A DNA stretch of 6,011 nucleotides, taken from positions 1 through 6,011 of the forward strand of contig CAIZOZ010000269.1 in assembly GCA_903934745.1 (NCBI GenBank), written 5' to 3'. The notes beneath the pieces are model-generated. The model was not told where the DNA came from. It did no database searches and worked only from the letters and a program-made list of their open reading frames with translations. Of this stretch, positions 5,428 to 6,011 are shown piece by piece. A program made the translations under genes and the position numbers. The stretch comes from an uncultured cyanobacterium. GTDB taxonomy: Bacteria; Cyanobacteriota; Cyanobacteriia; PCC-6307; Cyanobiaceae. Each line of letters begins with the position of its first letter. The first letter of the stretch is position 1.

Positions 5428-5941
5428 GTCCGATGCTTCGATGTCTGAATCCGCCGGGGCTGAATCCGCAGCAGCTGAATCTGAGATGGCCGCTACCGCC
5501 ATCGCCGCTGCTGCGGCAGCTGGTCTGCCCAGCAGCACGGCAGGGGACAGTCGGGCGCTGGCACTGCTGGCCGCTGAAGCCTGCGACGATCGCAAGGCGG
5601 TGGATATCCGCCTGATCCGCGTGGATGAGATCTCGTCCCTGGCCGATTGGTTCGTGATCTGCAGTGGCCTCACCGATGTCCAGGTGCGGGCCATCGCCCG
5701 CTCCGTGGAGGACAGCCTCGAGCTCGAGGTCGGCCGCTTGCCACTGCGACGAGAAGGCCAGCGAGAGGGGCGCTGGGTGCTGCTCGACTACGGCGAACTG
5801 ATCATGCATGTGCTCACCCCGCAGGAACGCAGTTACTACGACCTGGAATCCTTCTGGGGACACGGTGAGCAGGAGCGTTACATCAGCCCGCTCCAGCCCA
5901 CCGCGGCCAACGTGACCACCTCTCCCTCCCAGCCCGCGTGA
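5420..5941 (+). CDS. rsfS: Ribosomal silencing factor RsfS (RsfA / Iojap family)
   Basis: A 173-residue RsfS protein. The family binds ribosomal protein uL14 on the large subunit and blocks joining of the small subunit, damping translation in stationary phase or starvation; plastid and mitochondrial homologues are Iojap-type. The conserved domain runs from about 44 to 147, with KAVDIRLIRVDEISSLADWF (59-78), VICSG (79-83), a variable VGRLPLRREGQREGRWVLLD segment (104-123), and GELIMHVLTPQERSYYDLES (125-144) ending in FWG. These align with E. coli RsfS (105 aa) over its whole length. Unusual additions are an acidic Ser/Glu/Ala-rich and then poly-Ala N-terminus (1-43) and a C-terminal tail (148-173). 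ATG at 5420 overlaps the DUF3318 stop by 8 bp, with the purine-rich AGTGAGA (5407-5413) six bases before it. In-frame ATGs at 5441 and 5486 are alternatives that would trim the extension without touching the domain. Confidence 0.95.
   Translation: MAESDASMSESAGAESAAAESEMAATAIAAAAAAGLPSSTAGDSRALALLAAEACDDRKAVDIRLIRVDEISSLADWFVICSGLTDVQVRAIARSVEDSLELEVGRLPLRREGQREGRWVLLDYGELIMHVLTPQERSYYDLESFWGHGEQERYISPLQPTAANVTTSPSQPA
5444..5488 (+). repeat. Degenerate 15-bp coding repeat in rsfS
   Basis: Three adjacent 15-bp units, TCTGAATCCGCCGGG (5444-5458), GCTGAATCCGCAGCA (5459-5473) and GCTGAATCTGAGATG (5474-5488), encode SESAG, AESAA and AESEM. They make up most of the acidic N-terminal extension of RsfS. 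An earlier GCTGAGTCCGATG at 5423 looks like a further diverged copy out of register by six bases. The period keeps the reading frame, so unit number could change without breaking the gene. Confidence 0.75.
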
Positions 5942-6011
5942 ACGCTGAGGCGGCTGGCGGCGATCCCAGCCAGGTGCAGGCCGCCATTCCCTGTCCGGTG
6001 CCGCCGGAGCA
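5938..6011 (+). CDS. CGLD27 family protein (Ycf36-like), N-terminal fragment
   Basis: Only the first 24 codons are in the window. They end in the motif CPVPPE, with the next codon beginning CA, which fits the CPVPPEQ-type opening of the CGLD27 family (DUF1230, Ycf36; conserved in cyanobacteria, red-algal plastids and plants). Its molecular role is not established to my knowledge. The proposed start is GTG at 5938, overlapping the rsfS stop as GTGA, which suggests translation is coupled to rsfS; no Shine-Dalgarno sequence is seen. Another in-frame GTG, 13th codon, is possible. The call rests on a short motif plus gene order after rsfS, and the rest of the protein is needed to confirm it. Confidence 0.8.
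   Translation, partial: MNAEAAGGDPSQVQAAIPCPVPPE

Noticed and set aside
4783..5694. 303-codon minus-strand frame opposite the DUF3318 gene and rsfS
   Set aside because: A shadow of two well-supported plus-strand genes; its composition follows the complement and it has no family motif.

Overview
The window looks like ordinary chromosome from a GC-rich cyanobacterium, most likely a picocyanobacterium of the Synechococcus/Cyanobium/Vulcanococcus type. This rests on three cyanobacteria-typical conserved families (DUF3386, DUF3318, CGLD27/Ycf36), strong G/C preference at third codon positions, two copies of the HIP1 octamer GCGATCGC, very tight gene packing and few Shine-Dalgarno sequences. The assignment is inference from gene content; no rRNA or other species marker is present.

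The minus strand holds three genes, read right to left: carB (large subunit of carbamoyl-phosphate synthase, complete, 1105 aa), a DUF3386 protein (236 aa, GTG start), and the N-terminal 119 residues of an ABC-transporter permease of the COG4120 type (putative Trp/Tyr-type or uncharacterised amino-acid/purine-like uptake system), which runs off the left edge. The 187-bp gap between carB and DUF3386 carries four tandem copies of a 15-bp repeat. It is also spanned exactly by a 64-codon open frame that overlaps the genes on both sides by GTGA.

The plus strand begins after a 137-bp divergent intergenic region and holds a compact, overlapping set: a DUF3318 membrane protein (211 aa), rsfS (ribosomal silencing factor, with an unusual acidic/Ala-rich N-terminal extension built partly on a 15-bp repeat), and the first 24 codons of a CGLD27-family protein that runs off the right edge. 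Overlaps of 8 bp and 4 bp imply one transcript with translational coupling.

Functionally the window mixes core metabolism (carbamoyl phosphate for arginine and pyrimidines), control of ribosome subunit joining, and poorly characterised proteins of the cyanobacterial/plastid lineage. I see no mobile element, phage, CRISPR, toxin-antitoxin or defence system, no tRNA or rRNA, and no convincing intrinsic terminator. The observations most worth following are the resemblance of the DUF3318 protein to a degenerate M48-type metallopeptidase (HExxR in place of HExxH) and the repeat-containing reading frame between carB and the DUF3386 gene.
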